From: Opisthocomus hoazin
Lineage: Eukaryota > Chordata > Aves > Opisthocomiformes > Opisthocomidae
Direction of reading: 5' to 3'
NCBI RefSeq assembly: GCF_030867145.1
Contig: NC_134419.1
Span: 7,157,501 to 7,221,500 of the forward strand
Length of the DNA stretch: 64,000 bases
The stretch's first letter is position 1. Each line of letters begins with the position of its first letter. Positions 12,848 to 25,300 of this stretch are shown in pieces. A program made the position numbers and the translations under genes. Under the pieces are notes generated by a model. It worked only from the letters and a program-made list of their open reading frames with translations, was not told where the DNA came from and did not search any database.

Positions 12848-14100
12848 TGGTGCTGCTGGGAAACATTGTCCCCTTTTAAGGACAGATTCAGTGTACAATT
12901 ATTTTGAAATAAACTTGGAAAAGGGTTTCCTAATTCTCCTGGTCTACGGGATGTTCCCCTTTGGCTGTAGGTGGGTCTCCTTTGGAAAGGCTGATGCTTG
13001 ATTTAAGAAGTTTAACAGTGTACGTATCACCTTGAATTTCTGGGCTTGCTTCCACAAGGTGTTTAAAATGTACCAGCACTCCCGCATTCACCACAACAGA
13101 GTCTTAAGGGATTCAAAGGGAGTCTGGGGCACCTGACTTCTCACAGAATTGCAGTGTAAGGGACTGAAGTTTAAAGATAATTGAATAGTTCTCCATAAAA
13201 CTACAAATCTGCATATTCTTAGCTTGTTCAGGAGCATAATTGGTCTGTTTCACCAAAGACTGGCAAAACTTCTGCTGGGGTTTGCTGGAGATAGCTAATA
13301 GATTAGAGCTATATTACATAGAAATCTACCCCAAAAGTCAGTTGGAAGGCTATTTTATTGCTCAGCTGTATAGCTGATATCAAAAAATGTGGCTTTTTGC
13401 AATCTTTAGGGCCAAGCTTTTGTTTTTTTCAGGAAGCAGTATTTCCTTCTATCATTCACGATCGTGTTGAACTGTCAAAGGTAGGAAATATCAGCTTGAA
13501 AGTACTGTCATGTGCTATGGGAACCCAAAGCAAGAATGTAGAACTAGATCTTCTCCAGCAGGAAAAACAGCTGGTAAAACATTAAGCCAACTCTGTTTCC
13601 AAGTAAATCCTGGAGCCCAGCATGCAAAACAACATGTGTTCAATCAGAAATCCTCAAAAGACAAGACCTCGTCAAGCAGATCAGCTACCTCATACGAAGG
13701 ACATTAGAATCAAATAGGCAGCTTGCCATCCAGGTCATCTTCTTCTCAGTTTCTTTATTTTCCATTATTCCAACAGGAGCTGAGAATGCTCAATACCCTA
13801 AAACAGGTGAGGCTTTAAGAGTATGACAGCAGGCACTGTCTCCAGACTTGAACTAAACAAAAACATTTCTCTTGACGCTTAACAGTTTTTTCCTAAGACA
13901 CCCCACACTCACCCATCTCTTTTGCTTCATTAGTCTCACTTCTGGCTCTTAATGTGAATGATACACAATCTGTGAAAAACTCTACCACATGTATTAAACC
14001 GCATACTGTTGCTCAATCTTCTGGACATACCTTCGGAGACATTCACACAACTGCCACGTGGGCAAACAACAGCAAGACAGAAACTTTACCAAAGTTAGTT

Positions 14101-14125
14101 ATATATATATATATATATATATATT
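14101..14125. repeat. (AT)n microsatellite
   Basis: About 12 uninterrupted AT dinucleotides. Confidence 0.9.
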
Positions 14126-15999
14126 CACAAGAGTAATTGTTTTATCTTAAAACCTTTCTGAAACAGGCATATACTGCAGGCTTTGGCAGTAGAGGTAAAA
14201 TATTATGGGATCCAGCCTTACTTTATTTTTCTCATCCAAATATACACATTGTTATAACAGAGGAATAGTTGCATCCAGAATTATTACTGCTGCTTGATGA
14301 CCAAAATGCCTCAGATACTGCTCCACACATGAAACTACTGCAAATATCCATCTTGCCTGATCAACAACAGATTCTTTGGAGTGGAGGAAAAGAAAAGCAG
14401 CATATACATGGTTCACTTAAAATGCAGTGATAAAAACAGCATTTGAAGGCATGTGTTCAAAACAGTCCCATATTGTTATTACAGATGGAAACAGTGAAGG
14501 AAGAGAAACAGAAGAAACAAAAGCCAGCTTTTGTGAGTTTCAGAGCAATCCCTTATGATCCTTGGTCTTGTATAAGATGATTTGGAAGCTTTGGAAAGGC
14601 ATTCAGGGTCTCTCCTTGAATAAGGCACTGTAACACACTGTATTCCATAAGCCTGGCCCAGTGCCCTGACAGTTTCTGTGTAATTCATTGCACGTTTTGC
14701 TAAGTGTTCTCTGTATATCTATATAGATATATATACACACAGACATATACGTAATTTTCCATATGCTTTCCTGCAAAACATCAGAAAAACAAAATCAATT
14801 ACATAATGGAACACAGAATTCAGAATATGCTAAACTTAGTACCTGCTGACATGTCACACGTGCCCCAAACCAAACCAGAGATGCATTGATTCAGAAGCTG
14901 TATGTACTCTAAGTCTGTAGATATAAATTACTTCTTCTCTCACAAAGTTTTCATTTAGCCCAGCCAGGAGGTCTCATGTTTGACTTTCCAAGTAGATTCT
15001 GCCCTTTTCAAGCCTCCTCATCTTTTCAGCGTGTTATGTTAGCACTACTCCTACCACTTGTGTCATTCTGCATGACAAAATGTAGATCAGGGACAAAACT
15101 GAACATTTTTTTTCAAGTCTGACAGTTTAGATCTCCAAAAGCAGAGAGCAGTGTCTTGAACCTCATAATCTTTGAACATAAAATGCTTAAGAGATGCATA
15201 AAGCAGATCCCCATTCTTCTTATGGAAAAATGCATATTCTTCAAACATCATTCTCTCTTCATCTTTTCTTCTGCAGCTGAAAAGAAATAAGGTTCAACTA
15301 GAAATTGAGTGGCTGGCCAGACAGTTTATGGAATACTGAGGTCTTAATTTCAAGATTACCAGTCTGGAATCAAAGTCAGCTGCAACCCCAACCTGTAACT
15401 GGCCAGAGGCCGTTCAGTGAATCTGGGTGAAGTGAGCAATGAACCCTCACCGAGACTTTTCAGGAGAAAAAACACAGGTTGTTGTGAGAACCAGCTATCC
15501 TGGATCAGGCATCAATCCAGTCCTGCATACCATCTCCAAAAGTGACCTGAAGTAAGATAATTCTTTCTGTAAGAAATATGCCAAATTTAGTACTATCTTC
15601 CTACTGAGTGGTCAGTGATCTAAGGACTGCTTGAGATAGAGGTCATAATCTTAATGCCATGTTTAACAGACACTAATGGGTCTATCTTCCTTTAGTTTGT
15701 CTAATTTTTTTAATCCATTTCAGCTCACATGGTCTTCTGTACCAGTAAGCTTCACATGTTGTTCTTTGTTTTCCTTTTTAACTGGTTGCTTGAAAATATC
15801 ATGAAATACCTTTTCATTTTTTGTTATCAGAATTAGTAAATAATGATCTTCATATTTGCCTGTTGTGTCTGCTGCAGCTATAAGCAGAAGCCACTATAAG
15901 CAGTCCACTGCCTCTGATAAAACAGATATATACTGACTATTTCATTTTATAAAATAATGTATTTTCAGCTGGTTTTGATTCTGCAATTCCCAGTCATGT

Positions 16000-16005
16000 T
16001 TTATT
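16000..16005 (-). terminator. PODN: Candidate polyadenylation signal, PODN
   Basis: TTTATT on the plus strand is AATAAA on the minus strand, about 160 bases past the PODN stop. A further candidate at 14,222-14,227 would give a 3' UTR of about 1.9 kb. Which is used cannot be told from sequence alone. Confidence 0.3.
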
Positions 16006-16161
16006 GAAAGTCTTTGAGTTTAGGGCTCAGACACCCACTTGTTATGTTTCAATCATACTTGTAAACTCGAATTATTTAGACAAGAGTCTGAGAACTGGGT
16101 CCTTGATTTAACTAAACTACAGTTGTTACCTCCCACTGATGTGCTTGCGCAAGTTCACATT

Positions 16162-16330
16162 TTATCTCAGTTCTTCTTCCTCTTCCTCTTCCTCCATTTC
16201 CTCTTCTGAGTCATCCTTATTCTTTGAACTGTTGCTGAATTCAAGGTTCCCTTCAATATCCAGTACCTGTAAGTGCTTTAGGTTTTGGAAGGTACTTTCC
16301 TTCAGTGCTCCAACTGCAATCTTATTAAAC
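16162..16330 (-). CDS. PODN: PODN coding exon 9 (last)
   Basis: The exon starts after a TTTAAAG acceptor and ends at TAA (16164-16162). It encodes the last LRR ([11 protein letters not shown]..., [15 protein letters not shown]) and the Glu-rich C-terminus ending in LR. The acidic tail is a podocan hallmark and explains the plus-strand run of TCT/TCC codons here, which reads as a spurious Ser-rich frame. Confidence 0.95.
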
Positions 16331-19300
16331 CTTTAAACAAACAACAAGACCTTCCTGTTAAAATAAACCCATTTTCCTATCCAACACAGAAATGAGGAGG
16401 CTAGGAGGAAACCATTCTGTAGAGTTACTCTAACTTACACCAACCCAAGTTACTCTAACTTCACCCTGACCCACAACAGCACTCTAGGAATACTGACTCC
16501 TCTGGGTGGAAAAAAGAAGGGAAAGCAGGTACCGAGTAGCAAGCAAATGACTGAACAAAGTTTGCTGACAGCACTCTCTATCATCACAAAGGACCTTGCA
16601 GGAAAATACTGGGAAACATTAAGTATCTCCCACCAATTTCAAGTTCACTGATCAAGCTCAAAAAGCTTCTACTTTCCTCCACCCCAGCCCCTCTTCACCC
16701 TTCTTAACTGTATTCAGCAAGGGAAAAAACCACAATATTGGAATTCCTCCCCCACAAATTCTTTCTCTTGGTATTCAGTTTTCTCCTTCTCAGAGAGGAA
16801 AGGAGTCTGCTCCATAGCCCACATTTCAAAGTGCAACTTGCTTTTTCATGAGATTGTGTCATCCCTGGATAGTTTAATTTTTCTCCCACAAAACTCAAAA
16901 TACTGGTACAAAATAACCCTTTAGAAACAAAGCACCATGCAATAATTTTTCAGCTGTTCTTTGGGTTTCCAAGAATATAAATAAACTAATCTGCAATTTA
17001 AGAACCTCTTACATATACTGCTTGGTCTGTTACTCTCAAACATGCTTAAAATGGTATTCTGTCTAATATTCCAGATGCGTATTATTGTTTCACATCATTG
17101 CAGTGATTAATAGCCTCCCATTAAGACATACAACTTAGCTTGGGTGGAGTTCCCTCCTAAATATGTTACCAAAACAGTTTTGCAAATTCCTTTTTGCTCT
17201 TTGTATAGAAATATAGAATGTGGTATGTGGTTTCTGGTTTGCATCCAAGCATTCACTAAAATCTCATAAATGTGAGCAGCTGAATAGACAGACTGCTCTA
17301 ATTTACACCATACCTTGTAATTTTATTTGCTTGGTATGGAATCATTCATCCAAAAAGTTATGATTCAGAACTATTCAGAACTACAGAACAGTTTGGTTGC
17401 ACACAGACTAAATAAAGCCATATTTAGTCTTGTGCAGCACGCAGCCCAGGCTTTTTGAACACATCCATGGGATCAGCTTAATGAAATATTCTGTAGGCAT
17501 TGACAAATCACTCTTAAGCAATATTTTCAATAATGTTCCATCAGAATAAAACTGAATATATTACTGGGCCAGATTCATGCTTCACTTCCTGTGGTATAAA
17601 TCTCTGCTTAAATCAGTTACATTACTGTGAGTTTACATTATGCATAAAAAAGGTCAGTATCTGTCACCTATAAAAACAAGGTCCTCATCCAACTGACAGA
17701 GTAGGAAAAAAACCAGAAAAGCTTCTAAACTTAATTACATAACTGTCACAGTTGTAACTTGTCACCTGTTTCTGACAAAACTATCAAGAGAATACACAAA
17801 ACTGCATGATTAGTCATACGCGCCTCACTAGAGGGGGATTTTGTCAAAACCCAGGGCTAACAGACACAGGTGAAGCTGTAGTCCTACAAGTGGACTGTAA
17901 AATTTTAGCTCATGGCTGAATACTGGAATATGACATAATGTTAAACATTAATTTACCAAAATTTCTAACAAGCCTAATCCATTCAAATAAGCACAGAAAG
18001 GACAAACTCCCTGAACAGAAAGAGCTCCTTGTATGTATCCATGTCTTTTCTGAGCAGATGAACACAGTTTCATCACACATTGCTATAAAACAAAGTTGCT
18101 TATTTAGAAAGTTAGGGCTTTAAATGCTTTCTAAAAAGTAAGCAATTACAAAGTGGATGAAGAAGAAAAAAATCTCGTGTTGAAGTGGAAACCTGACCTT
18201 ACCTGAGATAAATCCCCTTTATTTTGGGTGTGGATTCAAAAGCATTCTCTGAAACCGTTGTGATCTTGTTGTTCTGAAGATACAGATATTCTAGAGATTC
18301 TGGCAGGCCTGATGGGATAGAAGTCAGCTGGTTGCCAGCCATGTCTAGTGACTGCAAGTAAGAGACAACAAGGGGTCAAATAAATAACTGTATTTAAATA
18401 TTAGCAGCACTCCAAAAAGAGATTTAACTTTGTCAACAAATGAGCTTCCAAAGGCTGGCTCTACACACACACTCCGCCTCCTTTGGAAGTCTATCCATTG
18501 GTTTTTATCTATAAAAATACACACACACATATATATATATATGCACTTATAAAAAACTTAGTATGGTACAGTGCAGAAGTGACATGTTTATGCAAAGCTT
18601 ATCCAGGATTTGTTGCGTTTAAAAGTCATCTGGAAACGGGCTTTATTTTTCAGATGGCACTTTGGTGAGTGTTCTTCAGGAGCTCTCCCTTCTGGTGAGG
18701 TCAGGAAAATGTAGAACACCAGGTATACAGTGGAAATTCTAAGTTGTCAGCCATGCAGAAACGTTCAGTTTGAGTTCATGGTGGAAAACTGAAGCAATAT
18801 TTACTGTAGCATAAACTAATTGAACCTACCTCTAATTTGCATCAAGGTAAGTGTGGCCATGACAATTTCACTCTCTTACACTACTAGTTAGCATCATGCT
18901 TTCACATGAGACATCATGCTGTTTTGTTTAGGAGTCCCAACATTTCTTTATCTCTGTCCCCAGGCTTTAGCCCATGCCTGCCTTCAGTGAATTAAAAGCA
19001 GACTGGGTTTCAGATATGCATGAGAATTTCTCGGAAGCTGCTACTGCAAACACTTCACTGCTGAGGTCAGTGACTCGTTAGAGCTACACATAAAGACACC
19101 TGGAAATATTCTGACATGGAGAATGTATGAAGACATCAGGACTAAAGGCCATGATCATTTCTCAGATTAATTGCATGCAAGAAAATAGATCAACTGAAGT
19201 GTTATCCTGTACTGTAGCATTTTCATAGCACCAAGCTGACATACATTATTCAAACCTACACTTCCACAAAGGATGGTCATGATTTCAGTGTTTTTATTCC

Positions 19301-22300
19301 CCACATAATCCCAGTCTCGCAAACAATTATGTAAATGTCTAGCTTTGCAATTGCATATAGTCTTCAGTGATTTCCATGGAAACAGTGTGGACTGAAGCGT
19401 ATGCTAAGCACATCCACGAGCAGGATCTTATGTGATGGTTATTTGTCAAATCCACTCCAGTGCATCAACTCATAAACCAATTGCATAGTTAAGTGCTTAA
19501 CGATAAAAAGATTCGTATATACTATCATGGAAATAACTAACAAGTAGTAATGCTGTTCCAGAAAAAAGCAACAGCCAAAATGCACAATTAGTCTAACAGA
19601 ATTTTAAGTGTGTGCTATCAACTTTACCTCGTTTAACATGAAAAGGGTTTTCTGTGGGGTAGGTACAACTGAAGGGCCAATATTTGATTAAGCAACACGT
19701 TACTCTGGCTTGAGACTGACTACAAGGGAGTGACAGCAGAATAAAAGTACCTTGAAGTAGCTATGAATCAGGCCTTTTGAGAAAGTAAGCTTGTCATTCC
19801 AACCAACAACTAAAGCTGCCTAATGGGTCTCACAACCTGGTTTTGTTTGGAAAAAAACCAACCCATGTCACACTGCCTACATTTTATTAAACTACTGCAG
19901 GGAAACAATTCCAGCACCTGTAATTCTCCACAGCACCTTCCTTCCAGACTACTTTTCATCTTAGATATCTTTGCACGTGCACACACACGCACACACATAT
20001 GGCCAAATGCCGGGTCCTGTCCTCGGGTCACACCAACCCCATGCAACGCTTCAGGCTGGGGGAGGAGTGGCTGGAAAGCTGCCCAGCAGGAAAGGACCTT
20101 GGGGTGCTGGTCAACAGCCGGCTGAACAGGAGCCAGCAGTGTGCCCAGATGGCCAAGAAGGCCAACGGCATCCTGGCTTGTGTCAGGAATAGTGTGGCCA
20201 GCAGGAGCAGGGCAGGGATTGTGCCCCTGTACTTGGCACTGGTGAGGCCACACCTGGAGTACTGTGTGCAGTTTTGGGCCCCTCACTACAAGAAGGACAT
20301 TGAGGTGCTGGAGCGTGTCCAGAGAAGGGCAACGAGGCTGGTGAGGGGTCTGGAGAACAAGTCTGATGAGGAACGGCTGAGGGAGCTGGGGCTGTTCAGT
20401 CTGGAGAAGAGGAGGCTGTAGAGTTGCTCTCTACAACTCCCTGAAAGGAGGTTGTAGTGAGGCAGGTGTTGGTGTCTTCTCCCAAGTAACTAGCAATAGG
20501 ACAAGAGGCAATGGCCTCAAGTTGTGTCAGGGGAGGTTTAGATTAGATATTAGGAAAAACTTTTTTTTTTTTTTTTTTTTTTTAACTGAAAGAGTGGTCA
20601 GGCATTGGACCAGGCTGTGCAGAGAAGTGGTTGAGTCCCCATCCCTGGAGGTGTTCAAAAAACGTGTGGATGTGGCACTTCGGGACATGGTTTAGCAGAC
20701 ATGGTGGTGTTGGGGTGATGGCTGGACTTGATGATCTGAGAGGTCTTTTCCAACCTATGATTCTGTGATTCTATGATATCAGTGAGGCACCAAATGAATG
20801 CAAAATGTATTATCAAAGCCATGGACCAAATCTGCAGCGGATGCAAACCAACACCTCTGCAGATACTGTTGCTGCATTGCTGATGATCAACTTAACTGAA
20901 AAATTAATTAACTGATTAAAAATTAAAAACTGATTTCATTAACTGAAAAATAAGATATTGTTTATTCCCAGAAACAACGAAAAGGGAAATTTCACATAGA
21001 CAAATGTTTGAATTGTCTGAAAACACACTGGGGGCCAGTGTGGCATATGCTCCCCGTCCCTTATCCCCGATCTGCCCTGTGACGTACAAACCTGCCTGTA
21101 CAGCGACCTAACCATATGCACCATAGACGGCTGCCATATGACACAGGTAATACCTTTCACTGCAGGAAACAGGCTGCTGCCTAAAAGGAAATGCAGACAA
21201 ATCCTTCAGCCAATGTAACAATTTTGAGAGGTCATTCCGCACAGCACAAATGTGATTGTTCCTGCCTGCCTTATGGTTTGTGTTTAACTTTCTCCAACAA
21301 TTAAGCAAATGAGAAGACTGATGATTGAATCCAGACCTCCTAGCTGCTATCCAGGTGCCTTAGCCAGCTGAGCTGCTAAATCCTAAAGCTTGGCCTGTCT
21401 GACTATAAGCTGATGTGGGGGCTTTGAGAATTAAGAGTGTTTTTGTTTATGCATTCCTTCCTCTGCTGTCTCTCTTCAGAGCTGATTTTAAATCTTTTGG
21501 GAGACAAGCTATTTGAAAGGCATAATTTCAGTTTTAGTGACAACATTCACTAATGTTTATCTGAAAAAATAGGACACCATCAGGGTTCAGAAACAAAGGT
21601 CTCTTTACATTTTCGAGAATTGGCAGTACATGGTGGACCACCATCCTGGCCAGCAGTGGGAGGTACCCGCTTCTGGCACAACAGCACATCATTTCTACTC
21701 TAGAAAGAGAAGTGTAGCACTTACAATGAAAGCCCAAAACATGAGGACCAAGCACATCCAGTATTGGTGCTATACAAAGTGGCATAGGCAGACAGACAAG
21801 GACATCAGCATTACTAAAACAATTAAAGAAGGTGATGTTTCTACCTGGAGACTGCTGAGTTCTCTCCACGCTCTTGAATAAATGGAATTTACTTTCAGTT
21901 TATTGTTGCTCAAATACAGTTCCCGCAGCTTTGTCATCCCAGACAAAGTCCCTTTTGGGATGATGCTTATCTCGTTCTCCTTCAGCTTCAGAATCTGCAA
22001 GTTCTTTGGAAAGCCAAAGGGCATTGTGTGGAGATTGTTTCCAGAAAGATCCAAGGACTTCAGTTGCCTCAGTTTACGGAAGGCCTCCCGATGGATCTGG
22101 GGACTTTTGAGTTTATTGTAGCTCAGATTCAGTTCTTCAAGGAAGTAAGTGGTAGCAAAGTCATTCCTGTTAATCTCAGAGATCTGGTTATGAAGGATCA
22201 TAAGTGTTTTCACTCGACGGGGCAGCCCACTGGGAATCCTTTCCAGCATGTTGTTGTACAGGTGGACAGTGTGAAGTTTCTTTAAGCCATGGAAGGCTAA

Positions 22301-25300
22301 CGGATGAATACCTCGGGCTTTTAACTTGTTATTGTGGAGAAGAAGGTACTCCAGGTTCTTAATTTGCGTCAAGACATCTCTGCCAATCACCTTAATTGCA
22401 TTCTTCTCCAGGTGGAGGAGGACGATGTTTCGAGGTAAACCACTTGGGATTTGTGAGAGGTTATTGCTGGACAAATCCAGATATTCAAGACTAGACAATT
22501 TCCTTGGGAAAGCAGGAAAGAAAACACTCTTGATCTAGATTCTGCAAGGTGAAATGATAATGAGCTTCCCCTAGGATTTTACAATCTTTGTTTTAGGGTC
22601 TCTCCCCAGCAGAGCTCCCATTACTGCCCTTTCTTGTCTCACGATATGACTGATATGGACAGCAAAACAGGGAGTTCCCATACGGCCATTAGGGATGAGG
22701 ACTAGGCGCTGCCATTGCTCCCCAGCCACGCTAGCAAGAGAACCTGCTAGAGTCCACAGCCATCCGAACTGCCACAGGGCTGAGACCTGCAATCAGACTA
22801 CTGTTCTCTCATTTGACACCACAGATAGTAACGTACAACCAATTTCAGTGTACAAACACCACAAGAAAGATGCCATGGGAGCACCATTAGAGCACAGAAT
22901 TCAGCTCTCAGTTTCACAGAAGTGTAGCCTGAGCACGAGTAATTTCTGTCTCTTGAAACGGAGACATATAAATATACAGAACATATATATTTCTGTATAT
23001 CGAAACTGAAAAGCAGGCCTGCTTTTTAGGTGATGAAATATCACTCTTATGAAAAGCAGAAGGGCTAATTCAGCATCCTAGGCTAAGGTAGTGAACTTCT
23101 CCTGACCCTCCAGCATTATGGAAGTGAGTCAGGGCTAGAGCTGCTTTGTGTAAGCTACTGAATCTGGATTCCCTAGACTCAGTTGAAGCTAAAATAAACC
23201 CTCAGACCAGCCACTTACACCAACTGGATGTGGATCAATGGTATTACATGCCAGGATTGAGAAGCCCTCTATTCCCTCGTATTTCAAGCCAGTTTCTGAG
23301 TTCCAGCGAGGCTGTAATCTGCATGGCACTACATAAGCCACTGCAGATGACTAGAGTTTTCAGAAAATGCAAGAACTAATGCCTTACAGACATCACTTAC
23401 TGGTTACCACGCTGATATTCACAGCTATCCAAACATGCTCTGAAGGAGCAAATATACTCTCTGGGTAAAGTGCTTCATTGCTGCAAGTTGTTACGCTTCC
23501 CCAGCTTGGGTACATCTCAATAGCACTACGCTGTGCTGGACAGACAGCAGCATGAGAGCAAGGAGCAGTATCCACCCCCTCTGCTGACTGTGACCGGTGC
23601 CTTAGCTACAGCCACTGCACTCTATTCATCTGAATCTTAACAGAAATGGTATGTCCAGCATGACCTGGAGGGGGGCACAACACAGCTATGGTAAATTGCT
23701 AAGGGTGGTTTCTGGGAGTAGGATGCAGAAAAGGGAAGCACAGTTTGATACATTTTCATGTCTGGAGATCAGAAAAGTTTACAGAAATAAGTTATGGGCA
23801 GGACAGATTACGTGATCTGGATTTTCAGGTAGAACAAGGGCAACATTCGGTGCAAGCAGAGACACAAACATTAACTTTTTGAAGCGCTATGTCCCAGACT
23901 AAATTTAGGACAGCCAAAGACTATTTCTGTTACACCAGTTTGTAGCAAAGCTTTTGCAGCCATCTGGCTATTGAGCAGCACCATTGCATCCCCTTCCACT
24001 CCAGCAATCCATCTGCACTGGGGTACAGCTGTGCCAGATGAATTCACAGCTGTGTACCTGTGGCTGCTTTCAAGTTACCTTCAGAGAAACACAGAAGTAG
24101 CTTTTGCGAAGATGAAGGTCTGGCCTTAACTTCCAGTGAACTGCCCTGGAAACTGCAAAGTCCCAAGTAACCTCACTTTTGACTGGTTTGGAAGAACAGA
24201 CACCAGCTTTCAACATCGTTCCAGGTAGCCCTTTCCCAGAAGGCACGTAGTACCTGGTGTGGCTCGGTCTGTGGCAATCAGGGAGTGATGCAGTCTGATG
24301 CTCAGTGTTGTGTCTTCTGTATAAAAATGTTCTGCAGCATGAACTCAAACCGCTCACCCAGACCTTTGCTTTTGAATGGCAGCATCTGAATCTAAGTCTT
24401 TTCATACAGACTTCGCAGAGAAATGCACAATGTCATGCAGCTTTAAATAATGTACTTTTTAAGATGTATCTTTTTTTCAGTAGATATACTACTGTACCAG
24501 AAAAGATAGACAGACTCAAACAGAGGTGCAAACTACAGATCTCAGTCTCACCAGAAAGTTTCATTGTCCATTCCTTCATTAGTCAAGTAGTTATTCTGTA
24601 AGTACAGCTCCCGCAGTCCTGTAAGTTCACTGAAGGCTCCTTTGGGAATCTTCTCTAGCTTGTTGTTCTAGAGTCACCAGAAGCACAAAGGACATTATTT
24701 GGCATGAAACAACACAGGACGTTCAGGTTCTGCTCAGCTAACACCAGGCAATGAAACTTTAAAAGGGCTAGATGTAAGGTATTTCAGGGGACATTATAAT
24801 TCCGCTTAAGAAATAAATACAAATACTAGACTGAAATATTACACTCTATTTTTATTAATTCCGCATGGAATCTTTGGGCTAAGGAATTAGAATTCGCCCC
24901 CACACCAGACAGTTTTATTTTGTATTCTTAGTCTTTCCACCTATGTGCAAACATATAATGTAATCTCAGCAACTACCTCTGGGGTTTGCTCAAAATTTCT
25001 GCGTTTTGTAAGACAGATTTCACCATAGAGAAGAATTAGGTTAGAAGCTGGGAACCAGCCATCCTTCCAGTTTTAATGGTGTTCCAAAAGGTACAGTTCC
25101 TGCAATGTAGGTTCCAAAATAATTAGTCCTGTGGCCTTAGTATGGCTTTGGAGTAGCTAGCAGGCAGACACAGACAAAATATAAAACTAAATTCTGCTTA
25201 CAAACTCCATACAGAAACTGTCGGAATTATAAAAGGATATATAAAACACCAGGAAACACTAGGAATTATAAAGAATATATAAAACACTGACACTGAATTT

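Larger units (their letters stand above)
12081..16161. other. Intergenic plus PODN 3' UTR
   Basis: This is non-coding sequence between the CpG block and the PODN stop codon. It holds a G-homopolymer (12,836-12,847) and an (AT)n tract (14,101-14,125). The right end is the PODN 3' UTR on the minus strand. Minus-strand AATAAA candidates are at 16,000-16,005 and 14,222-14,227. No other gene is seen. Confidence 0.5.
18352..21844 (-). other. PODN: PODN intron 7
   Basis: A 3.5 kb intron. It contains a short (CA)/(TA) microsatellite at about 18,521-18,542, a CA-rich stretch at 19,978-19,996, a CR1 copy (19,996-20,777) and a tRNA-like SINE relic (about 21,305-21,392). The rest is unassigned. Confidence 0.7.

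Noticed and set aside
16139-16336. Ser-rich plus-strand frame
   Set aside because: It is antisense to the Glu-rich tail of PODN exon 9.
21305-21392. Functional tRNA gene
   Set aside because: The B-box is degenerate, and no closed acceptor stem or CCA-compatible end is seen.
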